A stretch of DNA of 64,000 nucleotides, from positions 1 through 64,000 of the forward strand of contig NZ_JAMOZL010000019.1 in NCBI RefSeq assembly GCF_023667495.1, read 5' to 3'. The translations under genes were made by a program, and so were the position numbers. How positions within the stretch are numbered: the first letter of the stretch is position 1; each line of letters begins with the position of its first letter. Origin of the DNA: Dyadobacter sp. MSC1_007. Its GTDB lineage: Bacteria > Bacteroidota > Bacteroidia > Cytophagales > Spirosomataceae. Shown here piece after piece: positions 51,810 through 60,359 of this stretch. A model generated the notes under the pieces. That model did not search any database and was not told the DNA's origin. It worked only from the letters and a program-made list of their open reading frames with translations.

Positions 51810-53231
51810 TTGGCAAGACTTTACCTGACGCTCGCGCTCGTCGCGACCTGCTGTTTTATTACAGCATTATCCGATTCATTCGCTCAGCCCCCAAATGCGG
51901 TCTATCCCGACAAGCAAACGAATGGTGGTATTAAGGCCGGCGGCGGTTTTACTGGCGACTTTTCGGTGAGCAATCCTGACAACGCGCGAAATACCGTAAC
52001 GAATACCAAACCTAACAATAATTATGCACTGCTCACAGCTACCAGTACGCTAGGAACTTCGACGGCATGGATTCAGCTTGAATTTCCAGCCGAAGTTCCC
52101 AGCAGTGCAGGAGCTCCGGTTACTGTGTACGTAAGGACTGACGATAACACTGCGGCATTGCTTGGTGGAGGCGTCGCCCTCACCGTGCATGATCACAATG
52201 GCAATACGGTAAGTGTGCAAGCTGGCGGTTATAAGACTTACCACAGCGCAGACGGTTCCGTGTTTCTCGCGGTAACACCAACAGCCAACTTCAAATACAT
52301 CAAGGCTACTTTGTCCTCGCCAACCGCGCTCGGCACAAATACGCTTAAGGTATATTTTGCTTTTTATGGGCCTGGCGCTACAAATACTTCGAATCCATAT
52401 CCATTTAATGTTGCAGATTGCGGTAGTCCCAACGTAACCTCTAAAGATCATTCCGGCCTTACGATAGGCAATTTCGAGGTAACAAACGCCGGAAATGCAA
52501 TCGACGATCAGCTTGGCACCAAATCATCGTTTGTCTCGACGGGTATTTCGCTGCTAAGCGGGCATATCAAGCAAACTTTCTTTTTTAATGGCGTTTCCAA
52601 CGCTTCCGACGCTGTTCGGGTGGTATTATCTCAAAGCGGATCATTTTTAGCTGCCAATGTAGCCAGCAGCATTACTTTGCAGGCATACAATGGCAGCACA
52701 GCTGTTGGAACAGCGCCTCTGGTCAGTTCATTGCTCGACGCAGATTTGCTGGGGTTACTGGGCACGAATGACAATCAGATTGCGTTTCATTTTGCCCCGC
52801 GAGACGGGTCGGGCAACTCGGTTGTCTTCGACCGGGTGGAGCTCGACCTTAATATCGGCTTATTAGGTGCCGGCCTGGGAGCCAACGGAATCAATGTACA
52901 CGATGTCAGGCGGGCTCCTGATATGCCTTCTGCTCTTGCCGCAACAGCATGCGCCAACATAGGCACTGCCTTGCTTTCCGCTGTGGCTCCGCAATTATCG
53001 ATACCCGGCATCGGCGGCTTTTCCTATTCCTGGTATACGGCTGCCCATGCGACTGTTCCGATCTCATCGGCCCAAAACTGGACCCCAACCGGACTGACAA
53101 CACCGGGGACAGTCGCCTATTATGTGGAAACGACCAAAACCGGCACCGGGTGCATTGCTTCTCCCAGAAGAAAAGTTGATGTCACCGTTGTTACGCCACC
53201 AGCCCCGCCCTCCGTGGCCCTCAGTCCATAA
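51810..53231 (+). CDS. Secreted protein with Ig-like domain
   Basis: The 473-residue protein has a signal peptide (about 1-26; LYLTLALVATCCFITALSDSF then AQ). Two beta-rich domains of no known family follow (about 35-190 and 205-355; DHSGLTIGNFEVTNAGNAID marks the second), then an Ig-like domain (about 375-465; FSYSWYTAAHATVPIS and AYYVETTKTGTGC). The C-terminus (TPPAPPSVALSP) has no T9SS sorting signal. The only in-frame start with a signal peptide is TTG at 51810, with an excellent promoter upstream. Two further secreted proteins follow on the same strand. Likely a surface or matrix protein. Confidence 0.7.
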   Translation: MARLYLTLALVATCCFITALSDSFAQPPNAVYPDKQTNGGIKAGGGFTGDFSVSNPDNARNTVTNTKPNNNYALLTATSTLGTSTAWIQLEFPAEVPSSAGAPVTVYVRTDDNTAALLGGGVALTVHDHNGNTVSVQAGGYKTYHSADGSVFLAVTPTANFKYIKATLSSPTALGTNTLKVYFAFYGPGATNTSNPYPFNVADCGSPNVTSKDHSGLTIGNFEVTNAGNAIDDQLGTKSSFVSTGISLLSGHIKQTFFFNGVSNASDAVRVVLSQSGSFLAANVASSITLQAYNGSTAVGTAPLVSSLLDADLLGLLGTNDNQIAFHFAPRDGSGNSVVFDRVELDLNIGLLGAGLGANGINVHDVRRAPDMPSALAATACANIGTALLSAVAPQLSIPGIGGFSYSWYTAAHATVPISSAQNWTPTGLTTPGTVAYYVETTKTGTGCIASPRRKVDVTVVTPPAPPSVALSP

Positions 53232-53285
53232 TCTCATTTATATTAACCATCCTCACAATTAATATTCATTTTTAATCAAAAGTTC

Positions 53286-53963
53286 ATGAAAAAATTATTT
53301 ACCTCCCTCTGTGTAGTGTTCATCATGTCATTGTTCGCTAATGTGTCTCGCGCCGGTACTTATTACGTAATCAGCGGTCAGCCGTTTTCGCTTTCTCCTG
53401 CGGCCGGCTCGAATTTCTTTCAATACCTTTGGACGCTTGATCCGGGCGTAGGACAAACCATACAAACGCTCGATCAGGCAAGTGGCGGCGTACTTACCCA
53501 TACGTTCAGCGACGCGACCAGTTCACCAACACTTCATAAAATAACGTTGGGGGTCCTTGAAGTACTGGGTGGCTGTTTGTCCGAGGTTGTCGAGCATACG
53601 ATCATTGTACTCCCACAACTTACAGTGAGCATCACTGCGGATAAATCCAATTTTTGTACCAATGTACCCGTAAATGCCCAGTTAACGGCGACAGTCACTG
53701 CCACTACGGGGCTGAGCACTTATAGCGTAAGCGTATCCCCATTCGCATGGACGAAAGACGGAACAACGGTTAGCGGGCAGTCTGCCTCGATTTTAAATGT
53801 AACAGGATCGGGAAACTATGGCGCGCTGGTCAGCTACGTTCTGCCAACGACAGGAACTTATGCTGCCACAGCGTCCAAGCTGATCAACTCAGTAATCGGA
53901 GGAACAAAACAGATACTAAACAATCTTCCTATTCCGACAACGCCTGTCATTACGCTTAATTAA
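53286..53963 (+). CDS. Secreted beta-rich protein, unknown family
   Basis: The 225-residue protein has a signal peptide (about 1-23; LFTSLCVVFIMSLFANVSRA). The mature part is threonine/serine-rich and looks like two PKD/Ig-type beta sandwiches (about 28-110 and 113-215), with a FCTNVPVNAQLTATVTAT segment and a single Cys pair per domain. No sorting signal is visible at the C-terminus (PIPTTPVITLN). It lies 54 bases after the first and 38 bases before the third secreted protein gene, so all three may be co-transcribed. Confidence 0.65.
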   Translation: MKKLFTSLCVVFIMSLFANVSRAGTYYVISGQPFSLSPAAGSNFFQYLWTLDPGVGQTIQTLDQASGGVLTHTFSDATSSPTLHKITLGVLEVLGGCLSEVVEHTIIVLPQLTVSITADKSNFCTNVPVNAQLTATVTATTGLSTYSVSVSPFAWTKDGTTVSGQSASILNVTGSGNYGALVSYVLPTTGTYAATASKLINSVIGGTKQILNNLPIPTTPVITLN

Positions 53964-54001
53964 TTGTTAGCAAGCTGAAAGTCACAATAACTTTATTATT
54001 T

Positions 54002-55093
54002 ATGCGCCATTACCTTTTCATATGGATGCTTCTAGCGTCTGGCTGCGCCTTTGCGCAAGGCCCGATCAAAGAAATATTCATGTGCAAGGAAGCATCCTTG
54101 CGGCTTACAGCCGAGTCTGTTGGTGCAGTAAGCTACGAATGGTTCCATGACAACGAGCTCATCACAGGCTCGACATCCAGTGAACTGGTAGTGAACAAGG
54201 AGGGTACCTACAAGGCCCTTGGAATCAATTCCGATGGATGCCCCTCTCAGGAGTCAATCTATATCGTCGTTAAAAACCACACGCCACTGGCAGTGGACGA
54301 CATTGCAGTGGGAAAAATAAACACGGACATGTTGTTGGACGTGCTGCTAAACGACGAATCCGTCTGCGCGGCGCTGAACCCAGCTACGCTTTCGGTAACT
54401 GAGCCGCCCGCAAATGGAGCAGTGTACGTTGTCAATGGAAAATTCAGCTTTCATCCGCCTACCGACTTTGAGGGAAATGTTACGTTTAGCTACACCGTTA
54501 GTGATCAGGCCGGACAGCAATCCAACGTTGGAAATGTAAAACTTGAAATCCTGAAAGATCCATTGCCTGTAAAGTTGGTTTATTTTCAGGCAAAGAAAAA
54601 TGAAAATCAGGTGCGGCTAACCTGGGAAACTGCTGAGGAAACCAATAGCGATCATTTCGATATTGAGCGGAGTGCAGATATGAAACTGTGGGCCGGGATC
54701 GGAAGTGTCTTGGCTGCATCCGACAGTGAAACCGCCCGGGAGTATGTACTCGCAGACACCTTACCGGAACCAGGCCTAAACTATTACAGGCTTAAAATGG
54801 TAGACCACGATAACAGCTTCTCGCTGAGCAGTATACGATCCGTTCATTTCCAGGAGCTTTCCTGGGCAGAGTTGTTCCCCAATCCAGTCGACGATCAGTT
54901 ACGCGTCATGATCAGAAATAAAAAAATAAAAAGTATGCGACTGATCAGCAATGCCGGAATTGTAAGACTATCCCGACCGGTTTTAGCCCCATCCTTCACC
55001 ATCAGTATGAAGGAGTTCCCCACCGGCATGTACTACATTCATTTTGAGCAAGACGACGGTGCTGTTAAAATATTCAAGTTGATGCATAATTAA
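54002..55093 (+). CDS. T9SS cargo protein with Ig-like and cadherin-like domains
   Basis: The 363-residue protein has a signal peptide (about 1-19, ending GCAFAQ), an Ig-like domain (about 25-95; SYEWFHDNELITGSTSSELV), a tandem Ig/cadherin-type domain (about 98-185; VDDIAVGKINTDMLLDVLLN and SFHPPTDFEGNVTFSYTVSD), a Fn3-like segment (about 190-275; VKLVYFQAKKNENQVRLTWE) and a T9SS type A sorting domain (about 285-363; WAELFPNPVDDQLRV, MKEFPTGMYYIHF, KIFKLMHN). It should be exported by type IX secretion to the cell surface. A strong hairpin follows. Confidence 0.88.
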   Translation: MRHYLFIWMLLASGCAFAQGPIKEIFMCKEASLRLTAESVGAVSYEWFHDNELITGSTSSELVVNKEGTYKALGINSDGCPSQESIYIVVKNHTPLAVDDIAVGKINTDMLLDVLLNDESVCAALNPATLSVTEPPANGAVYVVNGKFSFHPPTDFEGNVTFSYTVSDQAGQQSNVGNVKLEILKDPLPVKLVYFQAKKNENQVRLTWETAEETNSDHFDIERSADMKLWAGIGSVLAASDSETAREYVLADTLPEPGLNYYRLKMVDHDNSFSLSSIRSVHFQELSWAELFPNPVDDQLRVMIRNKKIKSMRLISNAGIVRLSRPVLAPSFTISMKEFPTGMYYIHFEQDDGAVKIFKLMHN

Positions 55094-55097
55094 ATCA

Positions 55098-55127
55098 CGC
55101 CCTGGCAGTTTGCCAGGGCGAAGATTT
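55098..55127. terminator. Terminator hairpin between convergent genes
   Basis: A perfect 10-bp stem (CGCCCTGGCA / TGCCAGGGCG, loop GTT) with AAGATTTTT after it. It ends the surface protein cluster and can also serve the convergent gene. Confidence 0.85.
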
Positions 55128-55128
55128 T

Positions 55129-56394
55129 TCAGAACGCATTCAATACTTCTTTTCCTTTTGCTTTGAGGCTCACTTTTCGGATAGCGCCTGTGCCACGAAA
55201 ACCAAATGCGATGCCCACAATATTCACCTTCCGTTTGGGAACAGGAAACTCGAACGCCATTTTTTGATTGATAAAATATCTGATCCGGCTCTGGTTGGCA
55301 TTACAACTAACTCGAATCCAGTCTGAAAAATCAACGCCCAATGCTGAAAGGTCGGCCTTTTTGCCCGAGGTATAGTTGTCGACACTTACCAAGCCAAGCT
55401 CGGAGACACATCCCTTAGCCGACAATGGGATAACGACGGGCATATCGTCAGTGAGCAACGAAATGTAGGTAAACTGGCAGGCGGCGGCACCTTCACTATA
55501 AAGGTTTTTCACCTCACAGCTGAACCTAAAATCGTCGATAGCTACCGGTTCAAAATTGCCGACGTTGAAATATTTGATCAGCGGCGGATCGGGTTGCATT
55601 TCAATGTTCTTCGATTTGATCGTCTCAATAGAGGTATTGATCTGATCTTGATGCAAAAACTCGGATTGGCGCAGATAAACCGGTACCGAAGGCCGCTCAA
55701 TTAATCCTGACCAGCCCTGGGTAGCAATTACCAACCTATGCTGTTGCACAATCTGGTTACCAATGGTCAGCTTGGCCTGATAAACACCAGGTTCATAATA
55801 TACCGATGTGTGTTTGTGCAGATTTTTATCGACCCGCACGCGCCTGCTCTCGTCCCAGGATTGCTGGATGAAAACAGAGTCGGTAGGCGAGGCAGTCGCA
55901 TCATAGGTAAAAATGACCGAGTTGGGGATTCCGCGCGTTACCGGCCGGCTACCAAAGGCATATGCTTTCTTTTCCAATTGAGGTTCTCCTTTGTCAAAAG
56001 CCAGCATACCAATTAGGATTAAAGCGAGAAGTAAAGTTAGAACGCCTGCAAGGGTTTTCCATTTGTAGGGCTTTTGTGTTTCTGTGACTTCCACGTGCAA
56101 TTCCATCATCGCTTCGGCAGTCCGGCGCCCGTCTCTGATAAAGGTTCGCCAGTCCTCTGCGCCCGCAAAACGAGCCAGTGTGTTCAGGGTGGTTGTACTG
56201 GGCAAATGGTTGTACTCGACCCTCCCCCACAGACGGCGAAGCGTGCTAATGCTCAGCGACACACCGGTTTGAGTAAGGATAAGCTCGCTCAGATTTTCGA
56301 AATCGGCTGTCTGCCAGCTTTCTGCCGGTCCCCAGTCAAGCTGTCTTTCGATAATGGCTTTGCATCGCTGCAATTCGTTTAGTTCAGAGATCAT
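55129..56394 (-). CDS. Membrane-anchored protein with probable N-terminal DNA-binding domain
   Basis: The 421-residue protein has a soluble N-terminus (1-110) with two helical motifs that resemble a DNA-binding fold (LILTQTGVSLSISTLRRLWG, then STTTLNTLARFAGAEDW). One transmembrane helix follows (about 116-136), then a beta-rich periplasmic part: a PKD-like domain (about 145-230; SVIFTYDATASPTDSVFI, YYEPGVYQAKLTIGNQIV) and a C-terminal lectin-like domain (about 270-421; SCEVKNLYSEGAAACQFTYI and FRGTGAIRKVSLKAKG). It could be a one-component transmembrane regulator. It converges with the T9SS cargo gene. Confidence 0.75.
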   Translation of the reverse strand: MISELNELQRCKAIIERQLDWGPAESWQTADFENLSELILTQTGVSLSISTLRRLWGRVEYNHLPSTTTLNTLARFAGAEDWRTFIRDGRRTAEAMMELHVEVTETQKPYKWKTLAGVLTLLLALILIGMLAFDKGEPQLEKKAYAFGSRPVTRGIPNSVIFTYDATASPTDSVFIQQSWDESRRVRVDKNLHKHTSVYYEPGVYQAKLTIGNQIVQQHRLVIATQGWSGLIERPSVPVYLRQSEFLHQDQINTSIETIKSKNIEMQPDPPLIKYFNVGNFEPVAIDDFRFSCEVKNLYSEGAAACQFTYISLLTDDMPVVIPLSAKGCVSELGLVSVDNYTSGKKADLSALGVDFSDWIRVSCNANQSRIRYFINQKMAFEFPVPKRKVNIVGIAFGFRGTGAIRKVSLKAKGKEVLNAF

Positions 56395-56501
56395 GGCGAG
56401 TTTTCAAGAATTCGCCAGATAATATCACTCTTTTTTGAACTCGTTGAACTATATCCATGAAAAAAATTTCTGATTGCCCCTACGTTTCAAAATTGGCAAT
56501 G

Positions 56502-57503
56502 CTAGCTGTTTTTCAGTACAATCTTACCAAATTGCTTGCCTTCATGCATATGTTCAAAAGCCTGGTTGATACTCGAAAGCGAGGGGTAGATCCGATCAAT
56601 AACCGGTTTTATGCGGTGTTGCGAGGTGAAGGCAAGCATGGCTGCAAAATCCTGCAATGTCCCCATCGTCGTGCCCAGAATAGACAAGTTTCTCCAATAC
56701 ACCTTACTGGGGATAATATTTCCGATCGGGCCGTCGGTACCGCCAAAAAATACGATCCTTCCGCCCGGTTTCGCAGTTTCGATCAGATTTCCGAAACCTT
56801 TGCCCGATGCGCTGTCGAGCACCACATCGAAGCCGCCAGCCGCTTCCCTGGCTTTCAAAAACCAATTTTCTTCCTTGTAATTAAAACCGTCTATTGCCCC
56901 CAGCTCTTTTGCCTTAGCGATTTTGTCTTGTGACCCAGATGTCACATACACTTTTGCACCGGCTGCAATTGCAAATTGCAATGCGAGCAATGCTGTCCCA
57001 GCACCGATGCCTGTAATAAGGATTTTCTCACCAGCTTTAAGCGCGGCACGTGTGAACAATGCCCGATAGGTGGTTACTCCGGCCAGCGGCAGTGCAGCAG
57101 CCTCAGCATCATTCAGATGAGCAGGCTTCTCATGCACGTATTTTTCGTCCATGGCGATGTATTCCGCAAATGTTCCAGGTTCAGGGTTGCCAAGAATCTT
57201 GAAATCCTGGCCAAATGCGGCGGGATTATCGCCCCAGTCATGACCAGGATTAATAATCACCTGCTTGCCAATCCAGTTCCCGGTCACATCCCTTCCTGCT
57301 GCAAGGACTGTTCCAAAACCGTCCGACCCCAGGATGAGCCCTGTTTTGGGCCCGGCGTACTGACCGGTTTGAATCCATACATCGCGGTGGTTCAAAGCCG
57401 AATATGCGAGCTTGATCAATACCTGACTACTCGCGGGCGTTGGTGTGTCCACTTTCTTGATGATCAGCGGCTGATTTGTATCGGTCAAAAATGTTGCTTT
57501 CAT
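56502..57503 (-). CDS. MDR-superfamily NADPH-dependent oxidoreductase (quinone reductase-like)
   Basis: The 333-residue protein has the GroES-like N-terminal domain of the medium-chain dehydrogenase superfamily (ALNHRDVWIQTGQYAG, about 35-50; PGHDWGDNPAAF near 105) and a Rossmann domain with ILITGIGAGTALLALQFA (about 160-180). The Cys ligands of the structural and catalytic zinc seen in alcohol dehydrogenases are absent, so it is probably a zinc-independent quinone/enone reductase. A divergent AraC-type regulator gene lies 96 bases away and may control it. Confidence 0.9.
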   Translation of the reverse strand: MKATFLTDTNQPLIIKKVDTPTPASSQVLIKLAYSALNHRDVWIQTGQYAGPKTGLILGSDGFGTVLAAGRDVTGNWIGKQVIINPGHDWGDNPAAFGQDFKILGNPEPGTFAEYIAMDEKYVHEKPAHLNDAEAAALPLAGVTTYRALFTRAALKAGEKILITGIGAGTALLALQFAIAAGAKVYVTSGSQDKIAKAKELGAIDGFNYKEENWFLKAREAAGGFDVVLDSASGKGFGNLIETAKPGGRIVFFGGTDGPIGNIIPSKVYWRNLSILGTTMGTLQDFAAMLAFTSQHRIKPVIDRIYPSLSSINQAFEHMHEGKQFGKIVLKNS

Positions 57504-57599
57504 GATTCAAGATGTTTTGGTTTGACAATGCAAATTTGTACCGCTTCTTGGTTAATTTCACGGTATAAATTTTCCTTTTAACAGTATATCATTGACAAT

Positions 57600-58466
57600 A
57601 TGAAAGAAAACCTGCATCAACCCTTCGAAATTATCTTCAAGGAATTGGATGAATGCCCAAAACCCACACATCAGCACAATTTTTTTGAACTGGTATATAT
57701 CATTTCGGGAACCGGCATTCAGACCATTAATCAGAACACATTCCACTATAATGCGGGACATATGTTTCTGTTGACACCGGAGGACACGCATTCCTTTGAT
57801 ATCGAAACAACCACGAAATTCTTTTTTATCCGGTTCAATGATGTCTATATTAAAAAGAACGCTTCGCTTGTAAGTGCTTCACAACGGGAAGACCTGTTAC
57901 TCAGACTCGAATTTATCTTGCAAAATGCAAGTCATCAACCCGGATGCATTCTCAGAAACCAGACCGATAAAAGCATTATCCGGCCGCTGGTTGAAGCGAT
58001 TATCCGCGAATATGTGAACCGGGATATTTACAACCAGGAGCTGATCCGTCAGTATGTGAACACGATGATTATCCTGGTCGCCCGCAACATAGCCAAGTAC
58101 CTGCCTGAGCAAATCTCGGATTCAACCGAAGATAAGGCACTGGGCATTCTGCAACATATTCAGGAGAACATTTACCATCCCGAAAAGATCAGGGCCAGCC
58201 ATATAAGTAGTCATTTTGGCATTTCCGAGTCTTACCTGGGCAGATACTTCAAGAAACAAACCAATGAAACCATGCAACAGTACATTGTCAAGTCGAGGGT
58301 TAGGCTCGTGGAAGCCAGGCTGCTGCACAGTGATATGCGGATGAACGAAATTGCCAGTGAACTGGCTTTCACAGACGAAAGTCACCTGAACCGCTTTTTT
58401 AAGAAGAACAAGGGTATGAGCCTGGGTGAGTTTCGAAGGAAGCATCTTAAGGCAATCATTGTTTAA
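57600..58466 (+). CDS. AraC family transcriptional regulator
   Basis: The 288-residue protein has a cupin-like N-terminal sensor domain (about 15-110; THQHNFFELVYIISGTGIQ and MFLLTPEDTHSFDIE) and two helix-turn-helix motifs at the C-terminus (about 190-288; IRASHISSHFGISESYLGRY and MNEIASELAFTDESHLNRF). It is divergent from the oxidoreductase gene. It probably activates that gene or itself in response to a small ligand. Confidence 0.93.
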   Translation: MKENLHQPFEIIFKELDECPKPTHQHNFFELVYIISGTGIQTINQNTFHYNAGHMFLLTPEDTHSFDIETTTKFFFIRFNDVYIKKNASLVSASQREDLLLRLEFILQNASHQPGCILRNQTDKSIIRPLVEAIIREYVNRDIYNQELIRQYVNTMIILVARNIAKYLPEQISDSTEDKALGILQHIQENIYHPEKIRASHISSHFGISESYLGRYFKKQTNETMQQYIVKSRVRLVEARLLHSDMRMNEIASELAFTDESHLNRFFKKNKGMSLGEFRRKHLKAIIV

Positions 58467-58524
58467 CTCCTATTGGAACAATATTTGATTGCATGAAAGC
58501 ACATCATAAAATATTATCAAAACT

Positions 58525-58899
58525 ATGAAACTGCCCCAATTCTTTATTCTGATATTCTTAGCCGCGCCTGCATTATGCCTGGCCCAGACTGGCAACTCTA
58601 AACGGGAAACCACAAAACAAACCCACGAATACCGCCGTCAGACGACAAAAACACAGGTACGCCCTGCCGATTCTTCTGACTTAAATGCAATCTTAAAAGA
58701 TTCGGCTAATGCCGAAACCGGTCCGATACTCAACGATAACGGCAATGTGAACTCGACCGGCAGCATCGACGGCAGCCGCAGCAGCACAGGTCGACCCGAC
58801 GCTGACCCGGCTTCCTATACCGTAAAAAGGAAAAAGACCGTAATACGGAGCAGTAATGGCACTCTGCGCGACACTACCGGACGGCGAAGGAAACCCTGA
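58525..58899 (+). CDS. Small secreted low-complexity protein
   Basis: The 124-residue protein has a clear signal peptide (about 1-20; LPQFFILIFLAAPALCLAQ). The mature part is polar, rich in Thr, Ser, Arg and Asp, and apparently disordered, ending with a basic tail (SNGTLRDTTGRRRKP). No family is recognised and no conserved motif is seen. It lies 58 bases after the AraC-type gene and might be expressed with it. Confidence 0.6.
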   Translation: MKLPQFFILIFLAAPALCLAQTGNSKRETTKQTHEYRRQTTKTQVRPADSSDLNAILKDSANAETGPILNDNGNVNSTGSIDGSRSSTGRPDADPASYTVKRKKTVIRSSNGTLRDTTGRRRKP

Positions 58900-58917
58900 T
58901 CACAGACTGTTAAATTA

Positions 58918-59271
58918 TCACAGCATCGCCCTTGGATCGAAAATAACACGGATATGGGTAATCAGCCCTTCGCGGACTTCGTACCACCCGGACGCGAGCA
59001 CCGTCTTTCTACCCATCTGGATCTCATAAAGAACAGAGACGGTCTCTTCGTCGTACAACAACTTCTTCACGTCGTATCGGAACTTCATTTTCGCCATCTG
59101 ACCCAGATATTTCTTTTTTCCGTTTACGCTACCCAGTACCCCTTCAAATCGCATATCATTACTGATGAATTCTCCGGCCCCTTCATAATCATAGGTGTTC
59201 AGCGCTTTCAGAAACGATGATACCGTCATGGCACTCACGGTCATGTTCAAATGCATATTTACTTCTCCCAT
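58918..59271 (-). CDS. NTF2-like/SnoaL-type domain protein
   Basis: The product is 117 residues from the ATG at 59271. It has the NTF2-like cone fold signs: a helical start (VSSFLKALNTYDYEGAGEFI), then SNDMRFEGVLGSVNGKKKYL, and strands RKTVLASGWYEVREGLITHI and RVIFDP at the end. The family includes small-molecule-binding proteins and enzymes; no function can be assigned. An upstream TTG at 59340 would abut the HEAT gene stop but adds residues unlike the family. Likely cytoplasmic, in an operon with the HEAT-repeat gene. Confidence 0.75.
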   Translation of the reverse strand: MGEVNMHLNMTVSAMTVSSFLKALNTYDYEGAGEFISNDMRFEGVLGSVNGKKKYLGQMAKMKFRYDVKKLLYDEETVSVLYEIQMGRKTVLASGWYEVREGLITHIRVIFDPRAML

Positions 59272-59341
59272 GGTTACATGGATTAGTCTTGCATATCCAC
59301 AGCGAAAATGATGCCAAATAGTGATTTGTTTATTCGACAAA

Positions 59342-60112
59342 TCAAGGTCTGCGATCCGGGTAATGGGCCTCGATTAGCGTGATGGCCTCGTGCTGCGTGA
59401 GAGCCGCGAAGTTGCGGTACCGGCTATGTACGTCTATAATCTCCTTTAAGACATCCTTGACGAGTTGGTGGTTTTCCCAGTCCTTCAAATGAAGTAGCAC
59501 CTTGAGTAAACAATTTTTCTTGTAGGCGATCTGTCCGAGCACGTGCACAAGAGTGTTCCGTACACGGGCGGTACGATCATGTTGGAGCTCCCGCAGCAGC
59601 GGCAGAATCTCCTCCGGGTGCTTTCGTCCGCGCAGTTCAATGCCGTGACAAATTTCTCTTCTAATTTCCTTGTTCTGGTGATGCAGGTATTCTTTCGCCC
59701 ACATCAGAACCGGGCGCGGGTTTACTTCACCCATTTTTTTGATCGAACCAATCACCGCATTGCGTGGTGAATGATGCGGGTCAAATAGCCCTTTATCAAA
59801 GAAATGCCTGACGGTATCAAAATCTCTTTTCCCGATTTCTCCCGCGGCATTGATCGCAGTTTGCCTCAGCTTAAAATCCGGATCAGCTAAAAATATATTC
59901 AGCATTCGCAAAATGGCTGGTCGCAGATCTGTGCGGGTGGCATACAACTCACCAACTGAGAGGTATGCCGATTTGCGGATGTAAGTATCTTTATCGGCAA
60001 AATACGGTAAACTTTTTTCATACACTCCCTCAACCAGTTCGTCTGCAATATGCTTTTGAATCGTCATTGCAAGCGCTGCTCTTTCTGATTTGGGTAGATC
60101 GTAAAATGCCAC
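59342..60112 (-). CDS. HEAT-repeat protein
   Basis: The 256-residue helical protein is built of about six HEAT-like repeats (for example YIRKSAYLSVGELYATRTDL, FKLRQTAINAAGEIGKRDF, RARVRNTLVHVLGQIAYKKN). Such repeats make protein-binding solenoids; the DNA alkylation repair (AlkD-like) group is a distant possibility, but no catalytic residues are clear. The start is a GTG at 60112 giving AFYDLPKSERAALA; an ATG at 60067 is the alternative. It precedes the NTF2-like gene. Confidence 0.8.
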   Translation of the reverse strand: MAFYDLPKSERAALAMTIQKHIADELVEGVYEKSLPYFADKDTYIRKSAYLSVGELYATRTDLRPAILRMLNIFLADPDFKLRQTAINAAGEIGKRDFDTVRHFFDKGLFDPHHSPRNAVIGSIKKMGEVNPRPVLMWAKEYLHHQNKEIRREICHGIELRGRKHPEEILPLLRELQHDRTARVRNTLVHVLGQIAYKKNCLLKVLLHLKDWENHQLVKDVLKEIIDVHSRYRNFAALTQHEAITLIEAHYPDRRP

Positions 60113-60135
60113 TCGAGAAACTTTTTTTAAAGTAA

Positions 60136-60165
60136 AACCCCGGCGAAGCGAAGTCCGTCGGGGTT
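60136..60165 (-). terminator. Terminator hairpin after the haem-protein gene
   Basis: Arms AACCCCGGCG (60136-60145) and CGTCGGGGTT (60156-60165), one G-T pair. On the minus strand a T-rich sequence follows (TTACTTTAAAAAAAG). It lies about 200 bases downstream of the gene at 60360. Confidence 0.55.
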
Positions 60166-60359
60166 ACAAGGGTATATATAACGTTGAGTAATTACAATGT
60201 AAAAGCTTGCATAATAATAGTACTACAACGAACTAGCTTCCATAGGCCACTAATTTATCGCTTTATTTTCTGATTTGCGGAAAAAATCGAGATAATTGTA
60301 CAATAATTCACGCATAAACAGGTTTACTGTCTATTTTTTTCGAATTTGTGCCTTTTAGA

